Below are positions 41,111 to 49,361 of a DNA stretch of 64,000 nt, in pieces (within the stretch, counting starts at the first letter, position 1; every line of letters starts with the position of its first letter). Source of the DNA: JAQGMV01 sp035626595 (GTDB lineage: Bacteria > Pseudomonadota > Gammaproteobacteria > Burkholderiales > SG8-41); assembly GCA_035626595.1 (NCBI GenBank), contig DASPNJ010000037.1, positions 1-64,000 on the forward strand. Direction: 5' to 3'. A program made the translations under genes and the position numbers. The notes below the pieces were generated by a model, which was not told the DNA's origin, made no database searches, and saw nothing but the letters and a program-made list of their open reading frames with translations.

Positions 41111-42517
41111 CTATTTCGCTTCGGCGAGCGTGAGTCCGACGAGCGCGTCGGCGCGCGCTGCGCGATCGAGATCGCGGCACGTCGAGATGATCTGCTCGAA
41201 GCGGTCCGCCGAGATCGGGAGCCCCGGCGCAACGGGACGGATGCGGCGCGCCTGTTCTTCGAAATCCCAGATGAACTCGCGTCCGGTCGACTGTTTCGTG
41301 TAGGTCTTGCCATCCTTGGTCGTGATCGAGATGCGCGGCGCGAAAAGTCCCATGTTGTGCGACGGGATGATCGAGACGCGCTTCATCATGTCCGTCACGG
41401 CGGGCTCGGCTTCGACGTTCGGCGGACCGCTCATGCCCCAGCTCTGGAGGATCGGGAGTCCCCGATGCACGACGGCATACGCGCTGTAGTACGCGGTGCC
41501 GCCGGGTTTCGGATTGATGTCTTCGCGCCGGATCGGAAAAGCGGGGCTCGGGTACTGCGTTTCCAGCCAGTTCACCACGGCTTCGATCTTCTCGACGTTT
41601 TCGGGCTTGATGTCGTGCTCTTTGCACAGCGCCGCGGTGACGTCGATGTGCGCGATGTTGTAGCCCGAGATCGAATAGATCCGGTACAGCGTCTCGAGGA
41701 ACATCCACTCCTTGCCGAGATCCTTCGTGATGTTCTCGAGACTCGCATGCGTCGCACCCGCGAAGCTGTAGGTGAGCTGTCCGTGATTGTTCCCGGTAAA
41801 CGCGTGATAGAAACCCGCGGGACCTTCCAGCACGCTCTCACCACCGTCGTGGCCGTTCTTCGCGAGCGCGACCGCGAGCATCGCGTTGCGAACGGCCGCG
41901 CCTTCGCGCAGCACCTTCCCGCCATGCCGCGGCGCTTCCGGATTGCCGCCGGCGAGGCTCGCGCAGAGCGCGATCGCGCTGTTGATTTGGTCTTCGTTCA
42001 AACCCATGATCTTCGCCGCAGCGACGGCCGCGCCGAAGATGCCGGTGACGGGACCGGGATGAAAGCCGCGCGCCATGAACGAGGCGATGAAATCCGCCCC
42101 CATGCGCTCGCACACTTCGTAGCCGCAGACGAGCCCGGTGATGAAGTCCTTCCCCGACGCGCCGGCGCTTTCCGCCGCGACGAGAGCGGTTGGCACGATG
42201 CTCGTGCCCGGATGCGTCAACATCCGGAAGGTGTCCCACTTGCCGCCGGCGAATGCCATTTCGGAATTCGCGAACGCCGCGCCGGCCTTTGTCACCTTCG
42301 CGCCGTTCACGAGGATCGTCGCGCCGTTCTTCACGCCGAGCTCCTCGTCGGTCATGAGCTTGACCGCGCTTTTTCCGCCTCCGGTCTGCGAACCGATGAG
42401 CACCGAAGACAGGCAGTGGAGCGTCACGCCTTTGGCGCGGTCCACCACCGCGGGCGGCAGATCCTCGTAGCGCAATTTCGAAACGAACCGGGCGAGCTGG
42501 CGGCTGAGGGACGGCAT
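41111..42517 (-). CDS. MmgE/PrpD family protein
   Basis: A 468-residue member of the same superfamily as the protein at 18093-19481 but distant from it. Recognisable blocks are AFAGGKWDTFRMLTHPGTSI, GFHPGPVTGIFGAAVAAAKI and SISGYNIAHIDVTAALCKEH. The HPG.S and FHPGP blocks match where the family binds its acid substrate. The start at 42517 (MPSLSRQLARF) is favoured; earlier codons look non-homologous. It is divergent from the hybrid histidine kinase, with 68 bp between the starts. Confidence 0.85.
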   Translation of the reverse strand: MPSLSRQLARFVSKLRYEDLPPAVVDRAKGVTLHCLSSVLIGSQTGGGKSAVKLMTDEELGVKNGATILVNGAKVTKAGAAFANSEMAFAGGKWDTFRMLTHPGTSIVPTALVAAESAGASGKDFITGLVCGYEVCERMGADFIASFMARGFHPGPVTGIFGAAVAAAKIMGLNEDQINSAIALCASLAGGNPEAPRHGGKVLREGAAVRNAMLAVALAKNGHDGGESVLEGPAGFYHAFTGNNHGQLTYSFAGATHASLENITKDLGKEWMFLETLYRIYSISGYNIAHIDVTAALCKEHDIKPENVEKIEAVVNWLETQYPSPAFPIRREDINPKPGGTAYYSAYAVVHRGLPILQSWGMSGPPNVEAEPAVTDMMKRVSIIPSHNMGLFAPRISITTKDGKTYTKQSTGREFIWDFEEQARRIRPVAPGLPISADRFEQIISTCRDLDRAARADALVGLTLAEAK

Positions 42518-42585
42518 TTTTCGCGGTGCTCCGTACGTTGGGGAAAGGGTTGCCTTAGCATAGCGCACGAGCCCCCGGATCTTTC

Positions 42586-44817
42586 ATGCGCAAAACGTCG
42601 CGGCCTTTCAGCCACTACCAGATCGCGCTCGTGCTCCTGGCGGTGCTGCCGCTCATCGCGGTGTTCGGGGTCATGACCTGGTGGCAGACCGAGGCGCTGC
42701 GCGATTCCATCCGGCGCGGCATGCTCAGCACCGCGGACGCGCTGTCGCTCGCGATCGACCGGGAGATCGGAACGATCCGCGCGAGCCTGGAGACGCTCGC
42801 CGCGTCCGATGCGATCGACCGGCGCGACATACCGGCGATGCACCTGGAAGCAGGACGTGTCGCGGAGCGGCGGCCGGGATCCTGGATCGTGATCGCGGAG
42901 GTCTCGGGCCAGTATCTGATCAACACCAGCCTGCCGCTCGGCACGCGGCTGCCGAATCGCTTCCGCGAGGATATGGCACCCCCGCGTGTGGACGAGCTGC
43001 CGCATGGTGTCACATCGGCGTTGAAGCAGGTCATCGAGACCGGCCGCGCTAACAATTCGGACCTGTTCATCTCGATCGTGCACAAACAACCGGTGCTGGC
43101 GGTCAACGTACCGGTGGTTCGCGACGGCGTGCTGAAGTACGTCGTGAGCATGACCTTTCCGCCGCAGGGGCTGACCGATCTGCTGTCGGCAGGGATATAC
43201 GACCGCGACGGTGGCGGGGCGATCATGGACTCGCGCGGATTCATCATCACGCGCTCGCAGGAGCCCGAGAAATTCATCGGGCGGCGTGCCGCGCCGATGC
43301 TGTTTCCGCCTGCCGACGCGCCCGCTCGCGGCCTCGGCGTGGGCACCACCGTGACCGGTGAGGAGATCCATCGTGCCTACGTGCGCTCTCCGGTGACCGG
43401 CTGGATCGTATCGACGGGCGTCACGGCGGCGGCGCTGGAGCGCCAGATCGCGGTGAGTCTCGTACACACCGCGCTGATCGGCGTCGGGGCACTGCTCGTG
43501 AGCGTCGTGCTCGCGCTGTGGTTCGCGGCCCGGTTACGCGCACCGATCACCGCGCTCGCGTCGAAAGCGACGGGTCATGCGGCCGGGGCGGCCTCGCATT
43601 TCATGCCGACGGAGCTGCTGGAGCTCGAACGCGCGATAGACGCCGGCGAGCGCGCGCGGGCCGCCGAGGCCGCCGAGCGCGAGCTGCGTGTGGCCGCGGA
43701 AGCGCGCAAGGAGGAATCCGAGGGCGCGAACCGCGCGAAAGACCGCTTCCTGGCGATGCTCGGTCACGAGCTGCGCAATCCGCTCGCCGCGATCGCCAAC
43801 GCGGTCGCGGTGATGGAGAAAGCGCCGCAGACGAGCGTTTCGATGACGCCCATCGTGAGGCGTCAGTCGGAGCACCTGAGGAAGCTCGTGGACGATCTGC
43901 TCGACGTCGCCCGCGTCACGTCCGGCAAAATCCGTCTGATGCCGGAGCACGTCGACCTCTACGAGCTCGCCTCCGGCTGCATCGAGACGTTCGTGCGCAC
44001 CGGCCGCAGCGCGCATCACCGGCTCTCGATAAAGGGCGACAGCGTAATCGTATACGTCGACCGGCATCGCATGACGCAGGTGCTGACCAATCTCCTCGAC
44101 AACGCGCTGAAGTTCACGCCGGCGGGCGGCTGTATCGACGTGACCGTGCGCGACGAAGGCGCGGAGGGCGTGCTGCGCGTCGAAGACAACGGCAGCGGCA
44201 TCCCGCCCGAGTCGATCGCGAGCATCTTCGACGTATTCGCGCAGGCCGATCAGCCGCCCGGCCACGGCCAGAGCGGCCTCGGGCTGGGGCTCGCGCTCGC
44301 GAAATCGCTGGTCGAGATGCAGCACGGCAGCATCACGGCCGAAAGCGGCGGCAGCGCCAGCGGCGCCGCGTTCACGATTCGTTTTCCGCGCGCGACGAAA
44401 TCTCACGAGGAGAACGCTGCGGCACTGGAGCCCTCCGCGACTGTCGCCGTCCAGAAGCGGCGCGTGCTCGTGGTCGAGGATCAGCCGGACACGCGCCGCG
44501 CGCTGCGCGCGCTGCTGGAGCTCGAAGGCCACGACGTCACGGAAGCCGTGGACGGCAGGAGCGCGATCGAGACGGCGCAGTCGTCGCGGCCCGACATCGC
44601 GATCGTCGACATCGGACTGCCTGACGTCAGCGGACTCGAGGTCGCGCGCACGATGCGCAGCCACGCCATGTTGCGGGAGATCAGGCTGGTTGCGTTGACC
44701 GGTTTCGGCGCGCCCGAAGATCGCGACAAGGCGCTCCAGGCCGGATTTGATCTCTTCGTGACGAAGCCGATCGAGGCGCCGCTCCTGCGGGAGGCCCTGA
44801 AGTCGCGGGACTGTTAA
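42586..44817 (+). CDS. Hybrid sensor histidine kinase/response regulator
   Basis: A 743-residue membrane sensor. TM1 (about residues 11-32) and TM2 (about 287-312) bracket a periplasmic double-Cache-like domain. The kinase core has HisKA AMLGHELRNPLAAIANAV (His about 394) and the N box NLLDNALKFTPAGG. It continues with G1 DNGSGIP and G2 GLGLGLALAKSL. A C-terminal receiver domain runs VLVVEDQPDTRRAL to IVDIGLPDVSG (phospho-Asp about 674). There is no HPt domain or DNA-binding output, so an external partner is needed. The Cache domain suggests sensing of a small organic ligand. Confidence 0.93.
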   Translation: MRKTSRPFSHYQIALVLLAVLPLIAVFGVMTWWQTEALRDSIRRGMLSTADALSLAIDREIGTIRASLETLAASDAIDRRDIPAMHLEAGRVAERRPGSWIVIAEVSGQYLINTSLPLGTRLPNRFREDMAPPRVDELPHGVTSALKQVIETGRANNSDLFISIVHKQPVLAVNVPVVRDGVLKYVVSMTFPPQGLTDLLSAGIYDRDGGGAIMDSRGFIITRSQEPEKFIGRRAAPMLFPPADAPARGLGVGTTVTGEEIHRAYVRSPVTGWIVSTGVTAAALERQIAVSLVHTALIGVGALLVSVVLALWFAARLRAPITALASKATGHAAGAASHFMPTELLELERAIDAGERARAAEAAERELRVAAEARKEESEGANRAKDRFLAMLGHELRNPLAAIANAVAVMEKAPQTSVSMTPIVRRQSEHLRKLVDDLLDVARVTSGKIRLMPEHVDLYELASGCIETFVRTGRSAHHRLSIKGDSVIVYVDRHRMTQVLTNLLDNALKFTPAGGCIDVTVRDEGAEGVLRVEDNGSGIPPESIASIFDVFAQADQPPGHGQSGLGLGLALAKSLVEMQHGSITAESGGSASGAAFTIRFPRATKSHEENAAALEPSATVAVQKRRVLVVEDQPDTRRALRALLELEGHDVTEAVDGRSAIETAQSSRPDIAIVDIGLPDVSGLEVARTMRSHAMLREIRLVALTGFGAPEDRDKALQAGFDLFVTKPIEAPLLREALKSRDC

Positions 44818-44827
44818 TCTCGCACCG

Positions 44828-45901
44828 ATGTCCCGTACCGGATTCGCCCATCTGCCGCTGCACGGCGGCAAGGCGCCGTCGTGGCTGTTCGAGCGCATGG
44901 TGCCGCTCTCGCGCGAGATCGTCGTGTTCCTGGCCTCCGAGTTCGGCCGCGCGGAGGTGCTGCGACGGCTTTCCGATCCCTACTGGTTCCAGGCGTTCGG
45001 CTGCGTGCTCGGCTTCGACTGGCACTCGAGCGGGCTCACGACGACGGTGTGCGGCGCGCTCAAGGAAGGACTCAAAGGCACCGAGCGCGAGCTCGGTATC
45101 TATGTCGCGGGCGGCAAGGGCGCCACCTCGCGCAAAACGCCTGCGGAGATCGCAAGCGCGTGCGAGCGCATCGGGCGCGACCCCCAGCCGCTGGTGTACG
45201 CGAGCCGCATCTCGGCGAAGGTGGACAACTCCGCCGTACAGGACGGCTATCAGCTCTACCACCACTCCTTCGTGTTCACGCCGGACGGGCAGTGGTGCAT
45301 CGTGCAGCAGGGCATGAGCGACGCGACGAGCATGGCGCGCCGTTACCACTGGCTCTCCGACGCGGTCGAGAGCTATGTGAACGAGCCGCACGCGGCGATC
45401 TGCTGCGATTCGACGGCGGCCACGCTGAATCTCGTCGCCTCCGAGAGCGCGCCGGTGCGTGCTTCCTCGGCGGTGCTCGCGGCGGAGAAGCCGGAAGTCG
45501 CGCTGGGTGCGCTCGATCATCTGCCCCTCCTCGAGCTGCCGCGGCGGCATGCCGTTGCGACCGCAGACATCAATCCCAAATATCTGGAGAAGATCCTGCT
45601 GCGCACCTACGAAGCCGCGCCGAAGGATTTCGAGGCGCTGCTCTCGATCGAAGGCGTGGGCGCCAAGACGCTGCGCGCGCTCGCGCTCACCTCCGAGCTG
45701 ATCTACGGCACGGCGGCGAGCCGCCAGGATCCCGCCCGCTATGCCTTCGCGCACGGCGGCAAGGACGGCACGCCGTTCCCGGTCGATCGCGCGACCTACG
45801 ACAAGACGATCGAGGTGATGCGCACCGCGCTCAACGGCGCGAAGATCGAGCGGGCGGAGAAGGTGAAGGCGTTCAAACGCCTCGCCACGTTCTGCAGTTA
45901 G
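44828..45901 (+). CDS. DUF763 protein with a helix-hairpin-helix motif
   Basis: A 357-residue protein with the strongly conserved DUF763 opening RTGFAHLPLHGGKAPSWLF, then LSDPYWFQAFGCVLGFDWHS and SGLTTTVCGALKEGL. Later come YHHSFVFTPDGQWCIVQQGM and, near residue 276, SIEGVGAKTLRALAL. This last block looks like a DNA-binding HhH motif. The family is broadly conserved in archaea and some bacteria without known function; the HhH and Trp/His-rich core suggest nucleic-acid contact. The gene is 10 bp behind the hybrid kinase and probably co-transcribed with it. Confidence 0.85.
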   Translation: MSRTGFAHLPLHGGKAPSWLFERMVPLSREIVVFLASEFGRAEVLRRLSDPYWFQAFGCVLGFDWHSSGLTTTVCGALKEGLKGTERELGIYVAGGKGATSRKTPAEIASACERIGRDPQPLVYASRISAKVDNSAVQDGYQLYHHSFVFTPDGQWCIVQQGMSDATSMARRYHWLSDAVESYVNEPHAAICCDSTAATLNLVASESAPVRASSAVLAAEKPEVALGALDHLPLLELPRRHAVATADINPKYLEKILLRTYEAAPKDFEALLSIEGVGAKTLRALALTSELIYGTAASRQDPARYAFAHGGKDGTPFPVDRATYDKTIEVMRTALNGAKIERAEKVKAFKRLATFCS

Positions 45902-45902
45902 C

Positions 45903-46028
45903 GTGCGCCACGGGATTGCTTCCAATGCGCAACGACTTCGTGGTGCGCGTGCACGGTGTTCCCCGCAATGCCGCCTGCGGTGTCATCGCGAGGCGTCGGT
46001 AAGGACGCCGTGGCGATCGCTGAGCGTC
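45903..46028. repeat. Diverged CATTGCGAGGAGC-family repeat
   Basis: GTGCGCCACGGGATTGCTTCC, an internal GCGTGCACGGTG and GTGTCATCGCGAGGCGTC form a diverged copy. It fills the gap between convergent DUF763 and WbuC-like genes. Confidence 0.6.
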
Positions 46029-46030
46029 CG

Positions 46031-46507
46031 TTAACCGAACAACGCGCGCAGTTTCGCGAGATACGCCGGCGCCGCCGCGTCGCCTTCGGGCGGCGACCAT
46101 TGCGCCCATTCCTTTTCGATCGTCGGCTGATAGGGCCCGCCCTTCACTTCGAAGAAGACCGATCCCGGCTCGAGCGCGACGATCGAGTGAAACGTGCCGC
46201 AGGGCACGTGCGCGCCGATGAGCTCGCCGTTCGGGCGTATCAGCGCGGTCTGCGTGACATTGCCGTCCCCATCGAACAGCACCACGCCCAACGCGCCGCG
46301 CACCGCGACGAACGTCTCTTCCTTGTCGGGCCGCAGGTGCCGGTGCGGGCGCACGTACGAATCCGTCTCCATCGCATTGAGCAGCCGGTTCGCCGGGTGC
46401 TCGTCGCGATCGTGGAAGTTGAGGTTCATCCGCCGCCGCTTCGATTCGCGCGCGCGGGCGCAGAGCGCGTCGAGGCACTCGCGTCCGAAAAAGAGATTTG
46501 CAGTCAC
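46031..46507 (-). CDS. WbuC-family cupin metalloprotein
   Basis: A 158-residue cupin. The start is GTG at 46507, overlapping the stop of the selenoprotein gene (GTGA). The family signature is RRRMNLNFHDRDEHPANRLL near residue 25, followed by SYVRPHRHLRPDKEETFVAV with two metal-ligand His and a Glu, and a later His in CGTFHSIVALEPG. WbuC proteins occur in sugar-antigen clusters, but this one stands apart from any polysaccharide genes. Its coupling to a UGSC selenoprotein suggests a different role. Confidence 0.85.
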   Translation of the reverse strand: MTANLFFGRECLDALCARARESKRRRMNLNFHDRDEHPANRLLNAMETDSYVRPHRHLRPDKEETFVAVRGALGVVLFDGDGNVTQTALIRPNGELIGAHVPCGTFHSIVALEPGSVFFEVKGGPYQPTIEKEWAQWSPPEGDAAAPAYLAKLRALFG

Positions 46508-47028
46508 CGCCTCGTCAAGAGCTCCACGATGCGCGCGGTCGCCTGCTCCGCCTTCGCGCGCAGCGCCGCCTCGTCGTTGTTCGCAACCGGGTGCTGGATC
46601 ACCACGAATGGGTAATCGCGCAACCCGTTTACCTGCGCGACCAGTTCCGCGCTTCTGACGAAGCGATCCGTGATGACCGCCGCCGCCGGGATGCCGAGCC
46701 GCTCCGCTTCGATGGCGTCGTGCAGACTGCACGACGAGCAGCTCCCTCAGTCGCCGATCGCGGAGACCAATGCGTCGGCTCCGCTCATCTCCGCGAGCAT
46801 GTCCTTCGGAACGGGCCGCGTCGTGTCCGGCTTGCGGCGCCGGATGAACTCGCGCACGCCGTGTTGCGTTTTCAGAATCTCCGCGACGAAATCGAAGAAT
46901 CGCCCGGTGCCGATCTTCGCGTTGTCGAGCAGGCCGACGACGGCGCCGTTCAGCGAGGCGAGCGGCTGCGCCATGCGCAGCGCCTCGCCGGCCGGATCCA
47001 CGCGGGGATCGAGGACTTTGAGTGTCAT
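46504..47028 (-). CDS. UGSC-motif selenoprotein (in-frame UGA read as selenocysteine)
   Basis: From ATG 47028 (AGGAG 6 bp upstream) the frame runs 93 codons to TGA at 46747-46749, then continues open for 80 codons to TGA at 46504-46506. Read-through gives 174 residues: VLDPRVDPAGE.., GAVVGLLDNAKIG, VSAIGD-U-GSCSSCSLHDA, ERLGIPAAAVITDRF and VVIQHPVANNDE. The U-G-S-C motif plus SSC and the following Asp-Ala..Glu..GIP pattern match the UGSC (seleno)protein family. Conserved sequence on both sides of the TGA argues against a nonsense mutation. A SECIS-like hairpin follows. It lies between an uncharacterised 348-residue protein and a WbuC-like cupin. A likely selenol/thiol redox enzyme; the substrate is unknown. 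Confidence 0.88.
46716..46736 (-). promoter_or_regulatory. SECIS element for selenocysteine insertion
   Basis: On the minus strand CGTCGTGCA and TGCACGACG form a perfect 9-bp stem with loop GUC. It begins 10 nt after the UGA, so the loop is 19 nt downstream, within the distance used by bacterial SECIS elements. The apex GCA-GUC-UGCAC is nearly the same as the E. coli fdhF SECIS apex GCA-GGUC-UGCAC. The hairpin lies within coding sequence for GSCSSCSLHDA. Confidence 0.85.
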
Positions 47029-47050
47029 GTCATGCTCCTGTTGGGTTGAC

Positions 47051-47077
47051 TCGATCCCGGCTTACGCCGGGATGACG
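47051..47077. repeat. GCGGGAT-family repeat at the 3' end of the 348-residue gene
   Basis: TCGATCCCGGCTTACGCCGGGATGACGG contains the complement of the TAA stop at 47062-47064 and codes the last residues (AVIPA) of the upstream protein. It lies 18-23 bp before the selenoprotein start, inside the operon. Confidence 0.7.
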
Positions 47078-48108
47078 GCGGTGACTGCAAGCGATTTCTG
47101 GCCGTACCACGGCGGCACGATCGCGCCGAAGCCGCCGGCGGGACCGCCTGCTGCAATGACGAGCAGATCGTCGGGCGTGCGCAGCGCACGATAGGTGCGG
47201 TCTTCGTCATCCTTGCGCCCCGCGACGGCCGACTTGCCCACCGAGCGCCATTCCCTGCGCTGCACGTGCGCGCGCTCGAATACGTATTCGCGGATGTTCT
47301 GCTTGCTCCAGCCGGCCGCCGCGAAGATCTGCCGGTGCTGCTTCGGAACCACCATCGCGTAATTGCCCGCCCAGATCGAGTACGTGAGCATGTTGCCGCG
47401 GATGGCGGCGATGTAGGTATCGAGGATCTCGCGCGGGTCGTGCGTCCACTCGTTCATGATCTGGTGCGGCGACTCCGCGGCAAGCACCGTCACGGCCGAT
47501 GCGCCTTCGGGAATGCCCCGTTCCGCGGAGAGCGCCCGCCACGGGCTGTCTTCCTCGTCCTCCGCGATGCAGAACGTGTATTTGCCGGGATGTCCGATCG
47601 TCGAGCGGTCGAGCTGCCCCGGGATCCCGCCGAGCACGTTCAGGATGAAGAGACGGATGCTGCGCCCGATCGTGGCATTGGCGCGGCTCGCGTTGCCGAA
47701 CACATTGTGGGTTGCGTTCATGCCGAGCGCGGTCCTGACCGGCCCGTTGACGACGACGAAGGGCGCGCTGCCGCCCGTGCTCGCCGTGGCGCCGTGCAGC
47801 CCGAACTCCGGCTCGCACATGGCTTTGATGACTGCAACGACGACCGGCATGTACTCCGGCAGGCATCCGGCCATGACTGCGGCGATCGCAACTTTCTCCG
47901 CACTGATGTGGCGCCGGCGGACGGGCTCGATGCCCACGAGCTCGTCGGGCGAAAGCCTGCCTGCCGCCAGAAACGCGCGCACGTTTTCCTCGGCCGGCGC
48001 GACGATCGGCAGCCCGTCGGTCCAGCCGTTGCGCTGGTAAAGCTCGTTCGCTTCGAATGCGTCGGCGACTTCGTAAGCCGCGCTGCTGAGGTCTGCTTTG
48101 CTGGCCAT
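47062..48108 (-). CDS. Conserved hypothetical protein in operon with the UGSC selenoprotein
   Basis: A 348-residue cytoplasmic protein without signal peptide or membrane helix. I recognise no named domain. Visible blocks are QRNGWTDGLPIVAPAEENV near residue 25, AVMAGCLPEYMPVVVAVIKA, GSAPFVVVNGPVRTALGMN, GNASRANATIGRSIRLFILN and a C-terminal AAGGPAGGFGAIVPPW. Three Cys occur (MAGC, AMCEP, YTFCI) but no CxxC. The glycine-rich GPAGG..GAIVPPW end could bind a cofactor phosphate. The stop is 33 bp before the selenoprotein start on the same strand, so it is probably a functional partner, perhaps a substrate-binding or catalytic subunit. Confidence 0.75.
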   Translation of the reverse strand: MASKADLSSAAYEVADAFEANELYQRNGWTDGLPIVAPAEENVRAFLAAGRLSPDELVGIEPVRRRHISAEKVAIAAVMAGCLPEYMPVVVAVIKAMCEPEFGLHGATASTGGSAPFVVVNGPVRTALGMNATHNVFGNASRANATIGRSIRLFILNVLGGIPGQLDRSTIGHPGKYTFCIAEDEEDSPWRALSAERGIPEGASAVTVLAAESPHQIMNEWTHDPREILDTYIAAIRGNMLTYSIWAGNYAMVVPKQHRQIFAAAGWSKQNIREYVFERAHVQRREWRSVGKSAVAGRKDDEDRTYRALRTPDDLLVIAAGGPAGGFGAIVPPWYGQKSLAVTAVIPA

Positions 48109-48295
48109 TCCGGGGAGGATTACAGGCGAAAATCAAGTGCCGGCAATTATCGTCGCTTTCGCATCGTCTTTGTCACCGGGCCTCACGCCCGCGGCGCCCG
48201 CTGAGCGCATAAGCAATTTCGTTTTCGCACTAAGCCGGGTCGGCGTCCCGGCGCTATCATGTCGTTTCCCCCACGCCACGATGAAGGAGGTCACT

Positions 48296-48955
48296 ATGTC
48301 ATTGCACATTGGCGACGAAGCGCCGGATTTCACGGCAGAAACCACACAAGGCCCGATCCGCTTTCACGAATGGATCGGAGACAAATGGGCGGTCCTCTTC
48401 TCGCACCCGAAGGATTTCACGCCCGTCTGCACGACCGAGCTCGGCTACATGGCGCGGTGCAAACCGGAGTTCGACCAGCGCAACGCCAAGATCATCGGCC
48501 TGAGCATCGATCCGGTAACCGATCACTCGCGCTGGGCGAAAGACATCGAGGAGACGCAGGGCACCGCGCCCAACTATCCGATCATCGGCGACGCGGATCT
48601 GAAGGTCGCGAAGCTCTACGACATGATTCATCCGAACGCGGCGGCGAAGGTCGAAGGCCGCACTGCCGTGGACAACGCCACGATCCGCTCGGTGTTCCTG
48701 ATCGGACCGGACAAGAAGATCAAATGCATGCTCACCTACCCGATGAGCACCGGGCGCAACTTCGACGAAGTGCTGCGCGTGCTCGACTCGCTGCAGCTCA
48801 CGGCGAAGCACAACGTCGCGACGCCGGTGAACTGGAAGCCGGGTGAAGACGTCATCATTCCGCCGGCCGTGTCCGACGAGCAGGCGAAGCAGAAATACCC
48901 CGGCGGCTGGAAGACCCTGAAGCCGTACTTGAGGGTGGTGCCGCAGCCGAAATAA
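48296..48955 (+). CDS. 1-Cys peroxiredoxin (Prx6 type)
   Basis: A 219-residue thiol peroxidase. The peroxidatic Cys is in FSHPKDFTPVCTTELG (about residue 46), followed by IGLSIDPVTDHSRW and a long C-terminal domain (DVIIPPAVSDEQAKQKYPGGW) typical of the Prx6 group. No second resolving Cys in the usual place is seen, so reduction by an external thiol is expected. A strong AAGGAGG lies 5 bp before the ATG. It is divergent from the selenoprotein operon, which with AhpC/AhpD and SodC gives several oxidative-stress genes in the window. Confidence 0.93.
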   Translation: MSLHIGDEAPDFTAETTQGPIRFHEWIGDKWAVLFSHPKDFTPVCTTELGYMARCKPEFDQRNAKIIGLSIDPVTDHSRWAKDIEETQGTAPNYPIIGDADLKVAKLYDMIHPNAAAKVEGRTAVDNATIRSVFLIGPDKKIKCMLTYPMSTGRNFDEVLRVLDSLQLTAKHNVATPVNWKPGEDVIIPPAVSDEQAKQKYPGGWKTLKPYLRVVPQPK

Positions 48956-49089
48956 GCGGCGGAGGACTTAGTTCCTGCGAGTTACTTGGGCACAGCGATT
49001 GCGGCAGCTCAGGCATGCGTCGTGACACGCTGTCGGTGAGAGCGACGCAGCATCGGTTACGCAATTTGCGTCCTTTCAAGGAGCTCGCG

Positions 49090-49299
49090 ATGAACAAGTA
49101 TCTCGTTGCAATCGCGTTGGCGCTGGGGCTGTCGGCCTGCGGCACGACCAATGAGACGCTGGGCACGGTCGGCGGCGCTGCACTCGGCGGCGCAGTCGGC
49201 AGCGCGGTGTCGGGCGGCAGCACGCTCGGCACCGTGGGCGGCGCGGCCGTCGGCGGTATCGTCGGTCACGAAGTCGGCGAGGCTGCTGACCGCCGTTGA
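49090..49299 (+). CDS. Small glycine-zipper lipoprotein
   Basis: A 69-residue precursor. A signal peptide ends in the lipobox LGLSAC (Cys about residue 17). The remainder is two glycine-zipper repeats, GTVGGAALGGAVGSAV and GTVGGAAVGGIVGHEVG, of the OsmB/17-kDa antigen type. These helices insert in or line the outer membrane. AAGGAG precedes the ATG at 49090. A strong terminator follows after 20 bp, so it is a single-gene transcript. Confidence 0.85.
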   Translation: MNKYLVAIALALGLSACGTTNETLGTVGGAALGGAVGSAVSGGSTLGTVGGAAVGGIVGHEVGEAADRR

Positions 49300-49319
49300 C
49301 GCTTGGCACTGACGGAAAA

Positions 49320-49349
49320 GAGGGCGCCTTCGGGCGCCCTCTTTTTTTT
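49320..49349 (+). terminator. Rho-independent terminator with UUCG tetraloop
   Basis: GAGGGCGCC and GGCGCCCTC form a perfect 9-bp stem closed by TTCG and followed by eight T. It ends the glycine-zipper lipoprotein transcript and abuts the convergent Bug gene that ends at 49362. Confidence 0.95.
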
Positions 49350-49361
49350 GTCACCTCTGAA

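Noticed and set aside
46031..46507. Assigning the WbuC-like cupin to polysaccharide synthesis
   Set aside because: No glycosyltransferase or sugar-nucleotide gene is present in the window.
46747..46749. Reading the TGA as a nonsense mutation or sequencing error in a pseudogene
   Set aside because: The downstream frame stays open with family-like residues, the UGSC motif is exact, the SECIS hairpin is perfect and the next gene is translationally coupled to the distal stop.
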